From contig JAIOPD010000113.1 in NCBI GenBank assembly GCA_021414115.1, positions 1-32,836 of the forward strand: DNA of 32,836 nucleotides, written 5' to 3'. The position numbers and the translations under genes were made by a program. Positions 16,725-24,203 of the stretch are shown here, in pieces. This DNA is from Planctomycetia bacterium (GTDB taxonomy: Bacteria > Planctomycetota > Planctomycetia > Pirellulales > UBA1268). The notes under the pieces were generated by a model, which did no database searches, was not told the DNA's origin, and worked only from the letters and a program-made list of their open reading frames with translations. Position 1 is the stretch's first letter, and each line of letters opens with the position of its first letter.

Positions 16725-17528
16725 ATGACACGTTGGCTTGTCGGTTTGCTGTGTTTCACAGGGATATCGCTCACGTTCGCTCCAGCCATTGCGGCTGAAG
16801 AGTCACTGCCGCCGCTCCATGGGAAGGCGGTTCTGCGCACGCTCGATAATCTCTTTGGAGCCTACGACCCGCGAACCGAATCGCTCGACGCTACGCACCC
16901 GCAACAGCGGAACAAAAACCATCACTTCGCCGGGCCGCTCGTGCCCGACGACTACACGCTTGATCCGGTCGAGTCGCCCCGCAACAGCAACTGGTTCATC
17001 GTGGTGCTGGCGGCCCGCCGCGGCATCACCTTCCTAAAGCAGCAGCCCGAGGTCGATCCCGAGAGGATCGGCGTCTATGGCCTTTCTATGGGAGGCAAAC
17101 TCACGACGAACGTCGCCGCCATCGATAAGCGTGTCAAAGCCGCAGTGCCCTCATGCGGCGGTGGTGGTGTCATCCTCGAAAGGCCGCCGACCTTCCCGGC
17201 TGCGTGAAGTCGTAGCAAACCGACCTTGAGCCGGCCTGCATCGCCGAAAATCCTACATCGCCCGGCTTTCCTGCCCGATTCTCTGGATCTCGCCCACGAA
17301 CTGAAGGGCGGAACGGAGCCGCAGACGGTTCGCGTCAGCCTCACGGAACTCACCGCCACCGATCCGAAGATCACAGCACCGCTTACTGACTGGCTTTCTG
17401 TTACTGAACTCCTCATCAGCCCCGCCGGCGAGGTCATGAGCGACGGCAAGAAAGTGAAGATCGAAGGCACCCCCTGGAAAGGCCCTCGCGACATTCGCAA
17501 TCTTCGCTGGGAGATCGGCGTGAATTGA
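16725..17528 (+). pseudogene. Decayed acetylxylan esterase/dienelactone hydrolase-like gene
   Basis: The first part (16725-17207) has a signal peptide (to about residue 24), then LDNLFGAYDPRTESL, then PESPRNS-type sequence (VESPRNSNWF) and RRGITFLKQQPEVDPERIG. It reaches the nucleophile elbow GLSMGGKL and VKAAVPSCGG, which is recognisable from secreted acetylxylan esterase-like alpha/beta hydrolases. The block between the N-terminus and VESPRNS, which normally spans more than 100 residues, is missing. After PSCGG the sequence degenerates into an in-frame TGA (17205-17207). The same frame then resumes and ends with a C-terminal fragment (DLAHELKGGTEP... IEGTPWKGPRDIRNLRWE) that may belong to this or another hydrolase. 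The product would be inactive. The elbow has Leu where family members usually have His. Confidence 0.7.
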
Positions 17529-18051
17529 TATTCTGACGTTCTCCCCGTTTCTCGCTTCGAGTGTGGTCTCGTTTAATACGGGTCACACGTGAATCTTGCG
17601 AGTCAAGGCTCGATTTCCTGCCGCTTGGGGTTTTTGGTGGGGAACGTTGGCTGGCTTTGGATCGGAGAATACGGAACGCCTCGATACGGTGCCGTGTTGC
17701 CCCTCGGTGCTGCCTCCGATCAGGAAGCCCCAATCGCGAGCGCGGGGAATACGCCCTCTACCCCGTCTCGTTCTTCGGTACCCTCACGCTCAGCCACCCG
17801 GACACCCGTCGCTCGCGCTCCGGGCTTCCCCAGCCTGATGACACACCGCGAAGCAGCTCAAGAGGCGAAGAAGAGCCACCGCCAGCTCCGTCGGGCAGAA
17901 GTCCGTTCAATCGGAGCAACGCGCCGGGGCACGCGCGAGGCTCCCGTGTGACCGGTATAAGGGGAGGCAGATTATCGCCGGGATGCCCCGCCGGCGGCCG
18001 GCATCGCTCGGCATCTGACGGCTTTCTGTCAGGCGTGGTGCGACAACGCCC
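17529..18051. other. Non-coding stretch carrying repeat copy 2
   Basis: There is no convincing gene between the esterase remnant and the toxin-antitoxin promoter. Open frames overlap on both strands and lack motifs. The stretch carries the paired repeat at 17723-17829, described separately. Confidence 0.6.
17723..17829. repeat. Dispersed repeat, copy 2 (A arm and inverted B arm)
   Basis: The A arm begins GGAAGCCCCAATCGCGAGCG at 17723. The B arm reads ACCCGTCGCTCGCGCTCC followed by GGGCTTCC, ending at 17829. The outer ends GGAAGCCC and GGGCTTCC are perfectly complementary and the arms are imperfect inverted repeats of each other, so the unit can fold into a large hairpin about 107 nt long. 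The A arm and the 30 bases inside it match copy 1 at 2553. Confidence 0.8.
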
Positions 18052-18079
18052 TTGTCTTATCGCAAAATGCGATTAGGAT
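18052..18079 (+). promoter_or_regulatory. Promoter with embedded operator palindrome for higBA
   Basis: TTGTCT (18052-18057) and TAGGAT (18074-18079) form a fair -35/-10 pair with 16-bp spacing. The spacer contains the perfect inverted repeat ATCGCA-AAA-TGCGAT (18059-18073). A palindrome between the promoter boxes just upstream of a toxin-antitoxin pair is the usual layout for autorepression by the antitoxin or the complex. Confidence 0.6.
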
Positions 18080-18115
18080 TTCAGGGCGGAGCGCCACTCG
18101 GCCGATGAGGACACC

Positions 18116-18508
18116 ATGCGAGTTATCTCCAAGTCTCGGCTGCGGCTGTTTTGGGAATCCCACAAGAACCGGGCTGACGCAGAGAGGTGGCTGTCGGCCT
18201 GGTACAAGATCGCAAAAACAGCCGAGTGGGTGAACTTTGCCAGTCTCAAGCAGACGTTCGGTTCAGCGGATCAGGTCGGCAGTTGTGTGGTGTTCGATGT
18301 CGGCAACAATCGGTATCGCTTGATCAGTCGCGTGTTCTATCCCCACCGGCTGTACGTCCTTCGGGTCATGGAGCACGCCGAATACGATAGGGTTCCATGG
18401 GCGAAGCAGTGCGGATGCCATCATCGGCATCCGAGGAAGCTCGCTGGTTCTCTGAAGTCGGTGTCGGCCGGAAGACGGGTAGCTGCTACCGCAAGAAAGA
18501 GGAGGTAA
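18116..18508 (+). CDS. higB: HigB-family toxin (mRNA interferase) with extended basic C-terminus
   Basis: The first 100 residues match the HigB family: MRVISKSRLRLFWESH, then a pair of helices ending in KIAKTAEWVNFASLKQTF, the beta-core VVFDVGNNRYRLISRV and the C-terminal HAEYDR-VPW. HigB toxins are RelE-like ribosome-dependent RNases that cut mRNA. Family members usually end about 95-105 residues in, shortly after the YD(K/R)..W segment. This one continues for about 30 residues rich in His, Lys and Arg (HHRHPRK ... ATARKRR), which may be an extension or the result of a late frameshift. GAGG lies upstream of the ATG. The antitoxin gene follows three bases after the stop, an order (toxin first) typical of hig systems. 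Confidence 0.87.
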   Translation: MRVISKSRLRLFWESHKNRADAERWLSAWYKIAKTAEWVNFASLKQTFGSADQVGSCVVFDVGNNRYRLISRVFYPHRLYVLRVMEHAEYDRVPWAKQCGCHHRHPRKLAGSLKSVSAGRRVAATARKRR

Positions 18509-18511
18509 GGG

Positions 18512-18928
18512 ATGGTCGTCAGGAATCATCAGTCAGCGATGCCGGATTCCTACTTCGAGCTGGTCAAGAGGTTTCCGCTCACGCACATTCGCAATCGCAA
18601 GCACTTGGGGCAGGCACTGGAGCTCGTGGATGAACTGCTCCAGCAGCATCTCGACCGCGGAGCCCAGGAATACGTTGATGCCTTGAGCGACCTTGTTGCG
18701 AGCTTTGAGGACGAGCATACGCCGATTCCCGATGCCTCGGAGTCAGACGTGCTGCGCGAGCTATGGCAGGCAAGCGGTCACACCCAAATGGAGCTTGCCA
18801 AGGCGGTCGGTATTTCGCAGTCAACGCTTTCCGCAATTCTCAGTGGCGATCGGGAGATGACCAAAGGCCATATGGTCGTACTCGCGAAGTTCTTCAATGT
18901 TCCGCCAGCCGTGTTTTTGCCGTCTTGA
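18512..18928 (+). CDS. higA: HigA-type antitoxin with XRE helix-turn-helix
   Basis: The 138-residue protein has an N-terminal helical part (FPLTHIRNRKHLGQALELVD, ALSDLVASFEDEH) typical of HigA antitoxins that pair with HigB. A C-terminal XRE-type helix-turn-helix spans about residues 85-130, with HTQMELAKAVGISQSTLSAI and LSGDREMTKGHMVVLAKFF. The domain order is the one expected when the antitoxin both neutralises the toxin and represses the operon. The ATG at 18512 has an excellent GGAGG eight bases upstream and lies three bases after the toxin stop. The likely DNA target is the palindrome at 18059-18073 (inference). Confidence 0.92.
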   Translation: MVVRNHQSAMPDSYFELVKRFPLTHIRNRKHLGQALELVDELLQQHLDRGAQEYVDALSDLVASFEDEHTPIPDASESDVLRELWQASGHTQMELAKAVGISQSTLSAILSGDREMTKGHMVVLAKFFNVPPAVFLPS

Positions 18929-18995
18929 TCGTGAGCTTGGTGTTAACGCTTCTTGGACGCGGCGACGGTTCGCGACGTGATCGACTGGGACTCCG

Positions 18996-19970
18996 ATGAT
19001 CCGTTCGGCTTGCCCACGACGCGACGTTCTCAAGCACACGCTCGGGGCGGTGTCCGCAGCGACCCTGGCGAATCAATCGCGTTCAGCCGACGCACCCGTC
19101 GCGCCGATCATCGACACGCATGTGCATTTCTATGATCCCACGCGGCCCGAGGGCGTGCCCTGGCCTGCCAAGACGGATGACGTCTTGTATCGCCGCGTGC
19201 TGCCCGACGAATGGGAGCGGCTGGTGGCGCCGCTCGGCCCCGCCGGGGCGATCGTCGTCGAAGCGAGCCCCTGGGTGGAAGACAACCAGTGGCTCCTCGA
19301 TCTCGCCGAACGGCACACCGCCCGGCTTCCGGAGATGCCAGGGGTCGTGGGCGTGGTCGGCAACCTGCCGCTCGAAGACGCGAGTGCCGCCACACTCATC
19401 GACCGCTTCGCAAAGCACCGGCTGTTTCGAGGAATCCGCGTCAACGGCGACAAACTCCTCGCTGGGCTCGACGACGCCGGCTATCGCTCCCACGTCGCAC
19501 GGTTGGTTGACCACGGCCTTGCGCTCGACATCAACGGCGGCCGGACGTTCGCCGCCGCCGCGGCCGTGGCCGCGCGTTTTCCCCCGCTACGCATCGTGCT
19601 CGACCACATGGGCAACACGCGGATTTCCCGAGATGGGCCGCTGCCCGAGTGGTGCGCCGCCGTCGAACGGGTCGCTCGGCTCCCGAACGTCTTCATGAAG
19701 GCGTCGGGGCTCGTGGAGAGCGCGGCTCATTCGATGAAGCCCGCCCAGGCACCACGCGATCCGGCGTTCTACGAGCCGTGGCTGGCGGCGGTGTGGAAGG
19801 CGTTCGGCTACGAGCGGGTCATGTATGGCAGCAACTGGCCGGTGTCGGACCGCGCCGCCGACTACGCGACGGTCCACGCCATCGTGGCAGCCTTCGCGCA
19901 ATCCCGCGGCACGGAAGCCGAGCGCTGGTTTTTCACCGACACTTCTCGCGCGGCCTATCGTTGGGCATGA
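18996..19970 (+). CDS. Amidohydrolase family 2 protein (TIM-barrel metal-dependent hydrolase), Tat-exported
   Basis: The 324-residue product starts with a short Tat-like signal (CPRRDVLKHTLGAVSAATL) and continues into an amidohydrolase_2 barrel. The metal-binding DTHVHF is at residues 40-45 (His42, His44). Further motifs are GIRVNGD, LDHMGN and YGSNWPVSD near the C-terminus. The nearest recognisable relatives are L-fuconolactonase-like and 4-sulfomuconolactone hydrolase-like proteins, which hydrolyse lactones; the substrate here is unknown. In many relatives the GSNWP motif reads GSDWP; the Asn form also occurs. The start at 18996 is weakly supported because no good ribosome binding site is seen. 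The neighbours (toxin-antitoxin, ATPase) do not suggest a pathway. Confidence 0.85.
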   Translation: MIRSACPRRDVLKHTLGAVSAATLANQSRSADAPVAPIIDTHVHFYDPTRPEGVPWPAKTDDVLYRRVLPDEWERLVAPLGPAGAIVVEASPWVEDNQWLLDLAERHTARLPEMPGVVGVVGNLPLEDASAATLIDRFAKHRLFRGIRVNGDKLLAGLDDAGYRSHVARLVDHGLALDINGGRTFAAAAAVAARFPPLRIVLDHMGNTRISRDGPLPEWCAAVERVARLPNVFMKASGLVESAAHSMKPAQAPRDPAFYEPWLAAVWKAFGYERVMYGSNWPVSDRAADYATVHAIVAAFAQSRGTEAERWFFTDTSRAAYRWA

Positions 19971-20114
19971 CGAGCGGACCGAGTGTCCACGGAGCGGCGC
20001 CGCGAACACAGCCGAAAAACCCGGTGCCCTTGGAGTGGCCGTGACGCTGCCCTCGATCTCGGCGCTGCCGCACGCTGAACACGCGACCGCACGGGGCTTT
20101 GCCGTCGTCTCACT

Positions 20115-20144
20115 CATTGAGTAATATTACTCAGTCATTGAGTA
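20115..20144. promoter_or_regulatory. 16-bp perfect palindrome flanked by direct repeats upstream of the ATPase gene
   Basis: TGAGTAATATTACTCA (20118-20133) is a perfect 16-bp palindrome in an AT-rich island. CATTGAGTA occurs at 20115-20123 and again at 20136-20144, so the left half-site is present three times, counting the reverse arm. It ends 28 bases before the GTG at 20173, where a promoter is expected. It probably binds a dimeric regulator not encoded by an adjacent gene, or the ATPase itself; this is inference. Confidence 0.6.
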
Positions 20145-20172
20145 TTTAGACTTCCCCCGAGGGATCACGCTC

Positions 20173-21357
20173 GTGCCGTTCAGTCGGAACACCGTCGCGG
20201 AGGTGGCCGCGGGGCTCCGCTCCCGGCACACCGTGATCCAGGTCGTCATTGGGCCGCGGCAGGTCGGCAAGAGCACCGCGGCCGCCGAGGTCGAGGGCCT
20301 GCTGGGCTGGCCGACACGGTCGGCCGCCGCCGACGACGCCCTGCCGCCGGGGCCGGAGTGGATCGAGACCCATTGGCAGGCGGCGCGGTCGCTCCCCGGG
20401 CGGCGGGTGCTGCTGGTGCTCGACGAGATCCAGAAGGTGGTCGGCTGGAGCGGCGTGGTGAAGCGGCTCTGGGATGAGGAGGTCAAAACCCGCGGCAAGG
20501 TCCGCGTTCTGCTCCTCGGATCATCGGCACTGCTAGTGCAGAAGGGCCTTTCGGAAAGCCTGGCCGGACGTTTCTTCCTCCACCGCTGCATGCACTGGGG
20601 ATGGCAGGAATGCCGTGACGCATTTGGCTGGACGTTGCCGCAGTGGATCTTTTTTGGCGGCTATCCCGGAGCGGCTCCCTGGGTCCGCCGCGAGGAACAG
20701 TGGCGACGCTATGTGGCCGACAGCCTCGTGGAGACGGCCATCAGCCGTGACGTGCTGCAGATGCAAACGGTCGCAAAGCCGGCGCTCCTGCGGCATCTCT
20801 TCGGCTTGAGCGCCGCCTTTCCCGCGCAGATCCTCTCCTACAACAAGATGCTGGGCCAGCTGCACGATGCGGGCAACACGACCACGCTCGCCGGCTACCT
20901 GCAACTGCTCGGCACGGCGTTTCTCGTGTCGGGGCTCGAGCTGTACTCTGCCGGCCAGGGCCGCAAGCGGGGCAGCAGCCCCAAGTTTGTGCACTGGAAC
21001 AACGCGCTGGTGTCGGCGCTGGCGAGGCGGTCGTTTTCCCAGGCCCGGGCCGACGCCGCCTGGTGGGGACGGCTCGTCGAGAATGCGGTCGGCGGGTGGC
21101 TTTTGAACAGCCTGTCGCCGACGGAATGGGAGGTCGGCTACTGGAGAAAGGCCAATGCCGAAGTGGACTTCGTCGTCAGCCGCGGGCGCGAAGCTGTGGC
21201 GATCGAGGTCAAGTCTGGCCGGCCGGGCAAACCCGACGGGATGGCTGCCTTTTGCCGGGCGTATCCACGGGCTCGGCCGCTGATCATCGGGGGCGGGGGC
21301 CTGCCGCTCGAGGATTTTTTCGCGTCGTCGCCCGAGCGATGGCTCGATCAGCGTTAA
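20173..21357 (+). CDS. AAA_14/DUF4143 ATPase with PD-(D/E)XK-like C-terminus
   Basis: The 394-residue protein starts at GTG 20173. The AAA part has Walker A GPRQVGKST (27-35) and Walker B VLLVLDEIQ with Asp84-Glu85. Family features such as LLGSSALL, the SLAGRFF sensor-like stretch and FGGYPG follow. The C-terminal DUF4143 domain contains ANAEVDFVV and AIEVKSG, which place Asp332, Glu345 and Lys347 in a PD-(D/E)XK-type nuclease arrangement. Homologues are widespread, often transferred between genomes, and mostly uncharacterised. A roughly 60-base AT-rich leader with a long palindrome precedes the gene, unlike its neighbours. The gene stands alone on the + strand, next to a decayed gene. Confidence 0.9.
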   Translation: MPFSRNTVAEVAAGLRSRHTVIQVVIGPRQVGKSTAAAEVEGLLGWPTRSAAADDALPPGPEWIETHWQAARSLPGRRVLLVLDEIQKVVGWSGVVKRLWDEEVKTRGKVRVLLLGSSALLVQKGLSESLAGRFFLHRCMHWGWQECRDAFGWTLPQWIFFGGYPGAAPWVRREEQWRRYVADSLVETAISRDVLQMQTVAKPALLRHLFGLSAAFPAQILSYNKMLGQLHDAGNTTTLAGYLQLLGTAFLVSGLELYSAGQGRKRGSSPKFVHWNNALVSALARRSFSQARADAAWWGRLVENAVGGWLLNSLSPTEWEVGYWRKANAEVDFVVSRGREAVAIEVKSGRPGKPDGMAAFCRAYPRARPLIIGGGGLPLEDFFASSPERWLDQR

Positions 21358-21483
21358 AGCACCGCGCCTCCAAAACGCTTGTCATGCCCAGCTACCGGCC
21401 CTGCATGGCGAACACCCCGGTTGATATCAAGACGGGGGCAGTGTCATACGATCATACGCCCTGGCGGGCAGGCGGCCTCAAGC

Positions 21484-22762
21484 TCAGGGTGCAGACGAGG
21501 CTCCTGGCTTCACGGCTGCCATGGCGATTTCACCGTCGCGCTGAAAGGCCTGCCAGTCGGCGGCGTAGGCAGCGTTCACGAGCCACGATGCCGCCGTTTG
21601 TCGCCCGTGAACTCGGCGAACGGTGCCACCAGCAGCGTTTGATGGCCGCCCTTCGCGGCGTCCCAGTTCTGGCCAAGCGAGCCGCGATCGACCGCGAGCG
21701 TGGTGAGCTTCACGGGCCCAGCCGCGGGTCGGCATCGGCAGGCACGCGAGCGGCGCGGCCAGAAGCCGCGCTGCATCGGGTTGCCGTTGAACACGAAGAG
21801 CGTGAGCCGAAGCTCGCGGGGAGCGCCCGCAAATCCTGCCGCTTGAAAAGCGGGCTGCCGCTGCCGTGGCCCGACATCACCACGATCCCCCGCAGCGTCT
21901 CGACGCCGTCGGGCACCCACAGGTCAAACGCTACCTCCTCGCGCGGCCCCTCGCCCTGTTTCTCCACGGCGGCCCGCCACATGTCATCGGAAATATTCCA
22001 GGCCCAGGTACGCTCCACGGCCTGCTGCGGCGACGGCGTGCCCCACTTCGCCTCGTCGAGCACGCCATCCCAGCGGCCCGTTCCACTCGATGCCACGTTT
22101 CTGCGCACCCAACCGATGGCATGGCATTCGGGCAACTGCTCGAACCGCGACCACTCCGTACCGCCATCGCGCTTCCTCGGGGCGGTGAACTGGGCCGCAA
22201 GCCACGGGGCGATCTTCTCCGCCCAGGCTGCGGCATGGGCCCGCAAACCTGTGCCGCTGAAGTGCACTCCCCGCCCGTCCTGCTCGCGAAACTCCGGACC
22301 GAGCTTGTCGGTGTCGGGCCCTTGAAGGGCGAGGCCGCTTTTCCAGAGAGTGGCCTGGGCCGCGCGGATGTCGTCGCTGCCCTGATCGTCCGGCCCGTGG
22401 TAGCTCGCCTGGGCGACGAACCATGGCGCCTCCCAGCCGATGTCGCGCCGAGAGTCGCGGATCAATTGGGTGAGGTAGCGGCTGGAGAGCTCCCCGGGAA
22501 GCGTGCGCGACGCGTCCTTTTGATTCGCGTCGCTCTCCCCCTGGTGCCAGAGCACGGCGCGAAACCCGCGCCGCTCGACCAGCCTCCGGCAGGCACTGTC
22601 AGCGCCCCGGAAACTTTCCGATCGGCAACAATACCGATCGGCCGCCAGTCCGGCCCCGATCGGCTGGGGTGTCAGCCGACCTCTCGCATCGGGCGGACAC
22701 GCGGGGTAGACGGCCCGCCGCATCGTGCGGTTCCGCGCTGCCAACGAGGTCGCTGCCCGGAT
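21484..22762 (-). pseudogene. Decayed sialate O-acetylesterase-like and alpha/beta-hydrolase sequence with frameshifts
   Basis: Fragments of two enzyme families follow one another on the minus strand. The first (about 22590-22170) is a SASA/DUF303 carbohydrate esterase piece with LWHQGESDA, FVAQASYHGP and GVHFSGTGLRAHA; its N-terminal half, with the catalytic serine, is absent. The second (about 22170-21484) contains LRGIVVMSGHGSGSPLFKRQ, then in another frame LFVFNGNPMQRGFWP. It then jumps past the expected central part with the nucleophile elbow to RVPADADPR, then in a different frame to LGQNWDAAKGGHQTLLVAP. It ends in yet another frame with ASWLVNAAYAADWQAFQRDGE. At least three frameshifts and a large deletion are needed to explain this. 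The 5' end runs into dispersed repeat copy 3. Confidence 0.75.
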
Positions 22763-22854
22763 ACCCGTCGCTCGCGCTCCGGGCTTCCTGAGCACCCGAC
22801 GCCACGATTCGCGGTCCGCACTATCTTTCAGGAAGCCCCAATCGCGAGCGCGGG
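22763..22854. repeat. Dispersed repeat, copy 3 (B arm then A arm)
   Basis: The B arm, ACCCGTCGCTCGCGCTCC plus GGGCTTCC, spans 22763-22788. After 42 bases the A arm, GGAAGCCCCAATCGCGAGCG and CGGG, spans 22831-22854. The arms are the same as in copy 2 but in reverse order, so the conserved GGGCTTCC and GGAAGCCC ends face each other. The open frame of the esterase remnant starts inside the B arm, so its first dozen codons come from repeat sequence. Confidence 0.8.
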
Positions 22855-22868
22855 ATCTATGGGTTGCC

Positions 22869-22884
22869 GTCGATTTTCATCGAC
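22869..22884 (-). terminator. Small hairpin downstream of the MFS gene
   Basis: GTCGAT-TTTC-ATCGAC is a perfect 6-bp stem with a 4-nt loop about 48 bases after the stop of the leftward MFS gene. No T-tract follows on the minus strand, so its role as a terminator is doubtful. Confidence 0.25.
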
Positions 22885-22931
22885 AAGAAATCTGGTGTTC
22901 CCCTGCACGAGAAGGCCACCGCGACAGCCTG

Positions 22932-24203
22932 TCAGCGGAGCCGGCGGAGGAACCACCAGCCGGCCATGAGTTGCACGAGCAAGACAGCCAGCCCGTTCCG
23001 CGGGTCGTGCGTGATCGCCTGCACGGCGCCGAAGGCAAGGCTGGCCACGAAGCCGGAGAGCTTGCTGCCCACCTGCATCAGGCCGAAGGTCACACCCGAG
23101 CGGCCCTCCGGGGCGAGCGCCGCGATCGACGCCCGCAGCACGCTCTGGATGCCGCCGAGCACGAGGGCCAGCAGCACCGCCAGGCCATAGAGCTGGGCGG
23201 GCGTCTCGATGAACCAGGCCAACACGAGCACGGCCACCCAGCCGCCGAGGCAGACGGTCGCCGTGGGCCAGCGGCCGAACCGCGTGGAAAGCCAGCCGCA
23301 GCCAAGCGCGCCCGGCAACGCGACGGCCTGCACGAGGAGCACGAGCCGCACGAGGGCCGGGCCATCGAGGTCGAACCGCTCGAGGGCGAGACTCGAAAAC
23401 TGCGCGATCGCGGTCTGTACGGCGCCGAGGGCGAGCATCGTCCCGAGCAGGACGCCGCCGAGATGTCGAGGCACGTCGATGGCGTCGGGCTGGGCGAGGC
23501 TCCGCGCGAAGGCGAGGAGTTCACGGCCCGACGTCGCCGCGTGCCGTGCTCGCTCGCCGTCGCCGAAACGAGCGATCATCGCCGGGAGCGAGAAGGCGAT
23601 CCACCAGGCGGCCGTCAGTGCAAAGGCCAGCCGCAGGCCTCCGGCCGCCGTCAGGCCGAGGCGGTCATGCGCCGCGACGACCGCGGTCGCCGCCACCAGC
23701 GCGATCGCGCCGCCGGCGTAGCCCGCCGCAAACCCGTAGGCCGAGAGCCGGTCGGCATCGCGCTCGCCGGCGATCCGAGGGAGCAGGCTGCCGGTGAAGA
23801 CCTGCGCGAGATCGAAGCCGACGCAGGCTGCCACGATCGCGAGCACGACGGCGAGACGTGCGACAGGAGGTGCCAACGCCAGCGCGATGAGCCCCCCTGC
23901 CCCGACGAGCGTGCTCGCAAGGAGCGCCCGCTCATGGGCATGGCGGCGATCTGCCCAGGCGGCTGCCCAGGGAGTGAGCACGGCCGAGAGGAGCATGGCC
24001 GCCGCGAGCGTCCACGCCCAGACGACGCCGCCGGACAAGCCCCAGCCGCCAGCGGCGAAGACGACCCTCTCGACGTAGGCCACGACGAGCGTGATCAGCA
24101 CGGTCGAGAAGCCGCTGGCCGCCCAGTCGAGCAGGATCCAGGCGGTGCGGGCGAAGCCGACGGGGTCGCGAACGTTCACACCCTTCATCAGTCGCAGAGC
24201 CAT
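22932..24203 (-). CDS. UMF1/Atg22-like major facilitator transporter
   Basis: The 423-residue polytopic membrane protein has about twelve hydrophobic segments. The opening WILLDWAASGFSTVLITLVV matches the W(I)L-DWA-SAFST signature of the UMF1 (Atg22-like) MFS branch. The cytoplasmic loop AAWADRRHAHE fits the usual loop 2-3 motif. The central LARFGDGERARHA loop separates two six-helix halves, the second starting about DVPRHLGGVL. Substrates of bacterial UMF1 proteins are mostly unknown. The frame begins at ATG 24203, overlapping the acyltransferase gene by 16 bases; ATG 24188, which overlaps its stop as TGATG, is an equally possible start. Neither has a clear ribosome binding site, so translational coupling is likely. 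It is the last gene of the leftward cluster. Confidence 0.87.
   Translation of the reverse strand: MALRLMKGVNVRDPVGFARTAWILLDWAASGFSTVLITLVVAYVERVVFAAGGWGLSGGVVWAWTLAAAMLLSAVLTPWAAAWADRRHAHERALLASTLVGAGGLIALALAPPVARLAVVLAIVAACVGFDLAQVFTGSLLPRIAGERDADRLSAYGFAAGYAGGAIALVAATAVVAAHDRLGLTAAGGLRLAFALTAAWWIAFSLPAMIARFGDGERARHAATSGRELLAFARSLAQPDAIDVPRHLGGVLLGTMLALGAVQTAIAQFSSLALERFDLDGPALVRLVLLVQAVALPGALGCGWLSTRFGRWPTATVCLGGWVAVLVLAWFIETPAQLYGLAVLLALVLGGIQSVLRASIAALAPEGRSGVTFGLMQVGSKLSGFVASLAFGAVQAITHDPRNGLAVLLVQLMAGWWFLRRLR

Noticed and set aside
18397-18633. A separate small gene at the end of higB
   Set aside because: It overlaps both toxin and antitoxin in another frame and lacks a ribosome binding site; it is at most evidence for a late frameshift in higB.
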